DNA of 64,000 nt, taken from contig JAQWFQ010000030.1 of the NCBI GenBank assembly GCA_029238665.1, positions 271,992-335,991 of the forward strand, written 5' to 3'. Positions 63,661-64,000 of the stretch are shown here, piece by piece. Below the pieces are notes generated by a model, which saw only the letters and a list, made by a program, of their open reading frames with translations, did no database searches and was not told where the DNA came from. Position 1 is the stretch's first letter. Every line of letters begins with the position of its first letter. The stretch is from Crocinitomicaceae bacterium (GTDB lineage Bacteria; Bacteroidota; Bacteroidia; Flavobacteriales_D; Crocinitomicaceae). Position numbers and translations under genes: made by a program.

Positions 63661-63665
63661 TATTT

Positions 63666-64000
63666 TCAACCCTTTCTTTTTCTCTTTTTATTCAGTACTG
63701 ATCCGATAAATGTATACCGTACAAAATACTCATAGGTTATCATACTAATAGCAAGCGCTCCAAAAAATGCAATCATAAACTTTAAAAACACGGAGATATT
63801 TAAAGGTATTAGAATAATATGCAAAACAACTACAACTGGCGTGTTAGAAAGGTAAACCCAATAAGACGAATCTGTTATGTACCTCAAGTATTTAGAGTCT
63901 TTTAAATTAAGACCACTACAAAAACCCCACAAGCCTAAAGCAAGAAAATAAATAGAACTGCACGACAATAATATTGCAATTGCTTTTACAAGGGAATAAT
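63666..64000 (-). CDS. acyltransferase-3 family membrane protein, 5' part outside window
   Basis: Open frame from the right window edge (I read YSLVKAIAILLS upstream of the frame's first TTG, no stop) to 63666, about 111 residues. Three or four membrane segments and the block RYITDSSYWVYLSNTPVVVVLH, which corresponds to the penultimate helix of acyltransferase 3 proteins (usual LxHxP is changed to SNTP). The basic tail is NKKRKRKG. Members O-acylate sugars in LPS or exopolysaccharide. Only the C-terminal third is visible. Confidence 0.75.
   Translation of the reverse strand, partial: YSLVKAIAILLSCSSIYFLALGLWGFCSGLNLKDSKYLRYITDSSYWVYLSNTPVVVVLHIILIPLNISVFLKFMIAFFGALAISMITYEYFVRYTFIGSVLNKKRKRKG

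Noticed and set aside
63500..63709. Plus-strand frame of 69 residues near the right end
   Set aside because: It crosses the 5' end of the SnoaL-like lipoprotein gene and a terminator hairpin, is low in complexity, and has no promoter or recognisable motif.

Overview
The window is AT-rich and densely packed, and reads as a chromosome segment of a gliding-lineage Bacteroidota, most likely order Flavobacteriales. The reasons are a fused lpxC/fabZ gene, type IX secretion genes (porU, porV, a PorP/SprF protein, gldJ), an OstA-like LPS export protein, the menaquinone genes menF and menD, a serine-palmitoyltransferase-like enzyme, an NhaD Na+/H+ antiporter, and repeated TTG-N19-TAnnTTTG promoters, the Bacteroidota housekeeping sigma signature. 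Family and genus placement (for example Crocinitomicaceae or Cryomorphaceae) is inference.

Layout. 1-3102 (minus): lpxD, lpxC/fabZ and lpxA (lipid A), with lpxA running off the edge. 3184-9431 (minus): an anchored unknown protein, trxA, then a chain of hotdog thioesterase, menF, menD, TerC-family protein, an unknown protein, a DUF493 protein and a membrane-anchored protein with a secretion-tail-like domain. 9534-13692: murB (+), a DEAD-box helicase, a zinc-ribbon coiled-coil protein and a Nif3 protein (-). 13856-21887 (+): an LtaS/MdoB-like sulfatase-fold transferase overlapping a diacylglycerol-kinase-like gene, a 53-residue membrane peptide, an EI24/CysZ-like protein, both methylmalonyl-CoA mutase subunits and a small exported protein. 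22023-25726: a DivIC/FtsB-like division protein (+), and surE, a membrane protein, lpxB and a SpoIID/LytB protein (-). 25865-34322: DinB, NlpC/P60, glyA (+), an SDR enzyme and an exported protein (-), gmhA, a Fur-like regulator, a STAS protein, purA and the OstA-like protein (+). 34326-38942 (-): a Rel/SpoT enzyme, fumarylacetoacetase, ychF.

39228-44160 holds an alpha-oxoamine synthase (+) and bioB-bioF (-), separated by a complete IS3-family insertion sequence (40512-41903) with 25-bp imperfect terminal repeats and a 3-bp TAT target duplication. 44224-53153 is the type IX secretion block: porU-porV-ispF (-) divergent from porP/sprF and gldJ (+). The rest is murF, an acyl-CoA dehydrogenase, anmK, a glutamate-family dehydrogenase, nhaD, exbB-exbD-tonB-folC, two identical tRNA-Val(UAC) genes each followed by a terminator, a SnoaL-like lipoprotein, and the 3' end of an acyltransferase-3 gene.

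Most of this is core chromosome: envelope building (lipid A, heptose, peptidoglycan, LPS export, T9SS), cofactors (menaquinone, biotin, folate) and central metabolism. The only clear mobile DNA is the IS element. I see no CRISPR array, prophage, defence island or integron. The parts that most repay a second look are the IS and its landing site, a set of probably leaderless promoters, the phosphoglycerol-transferase/DAG-kinase pair, the anchored T9SS-tail-like protein, and a Fur-like regulator without the usual CxxC.
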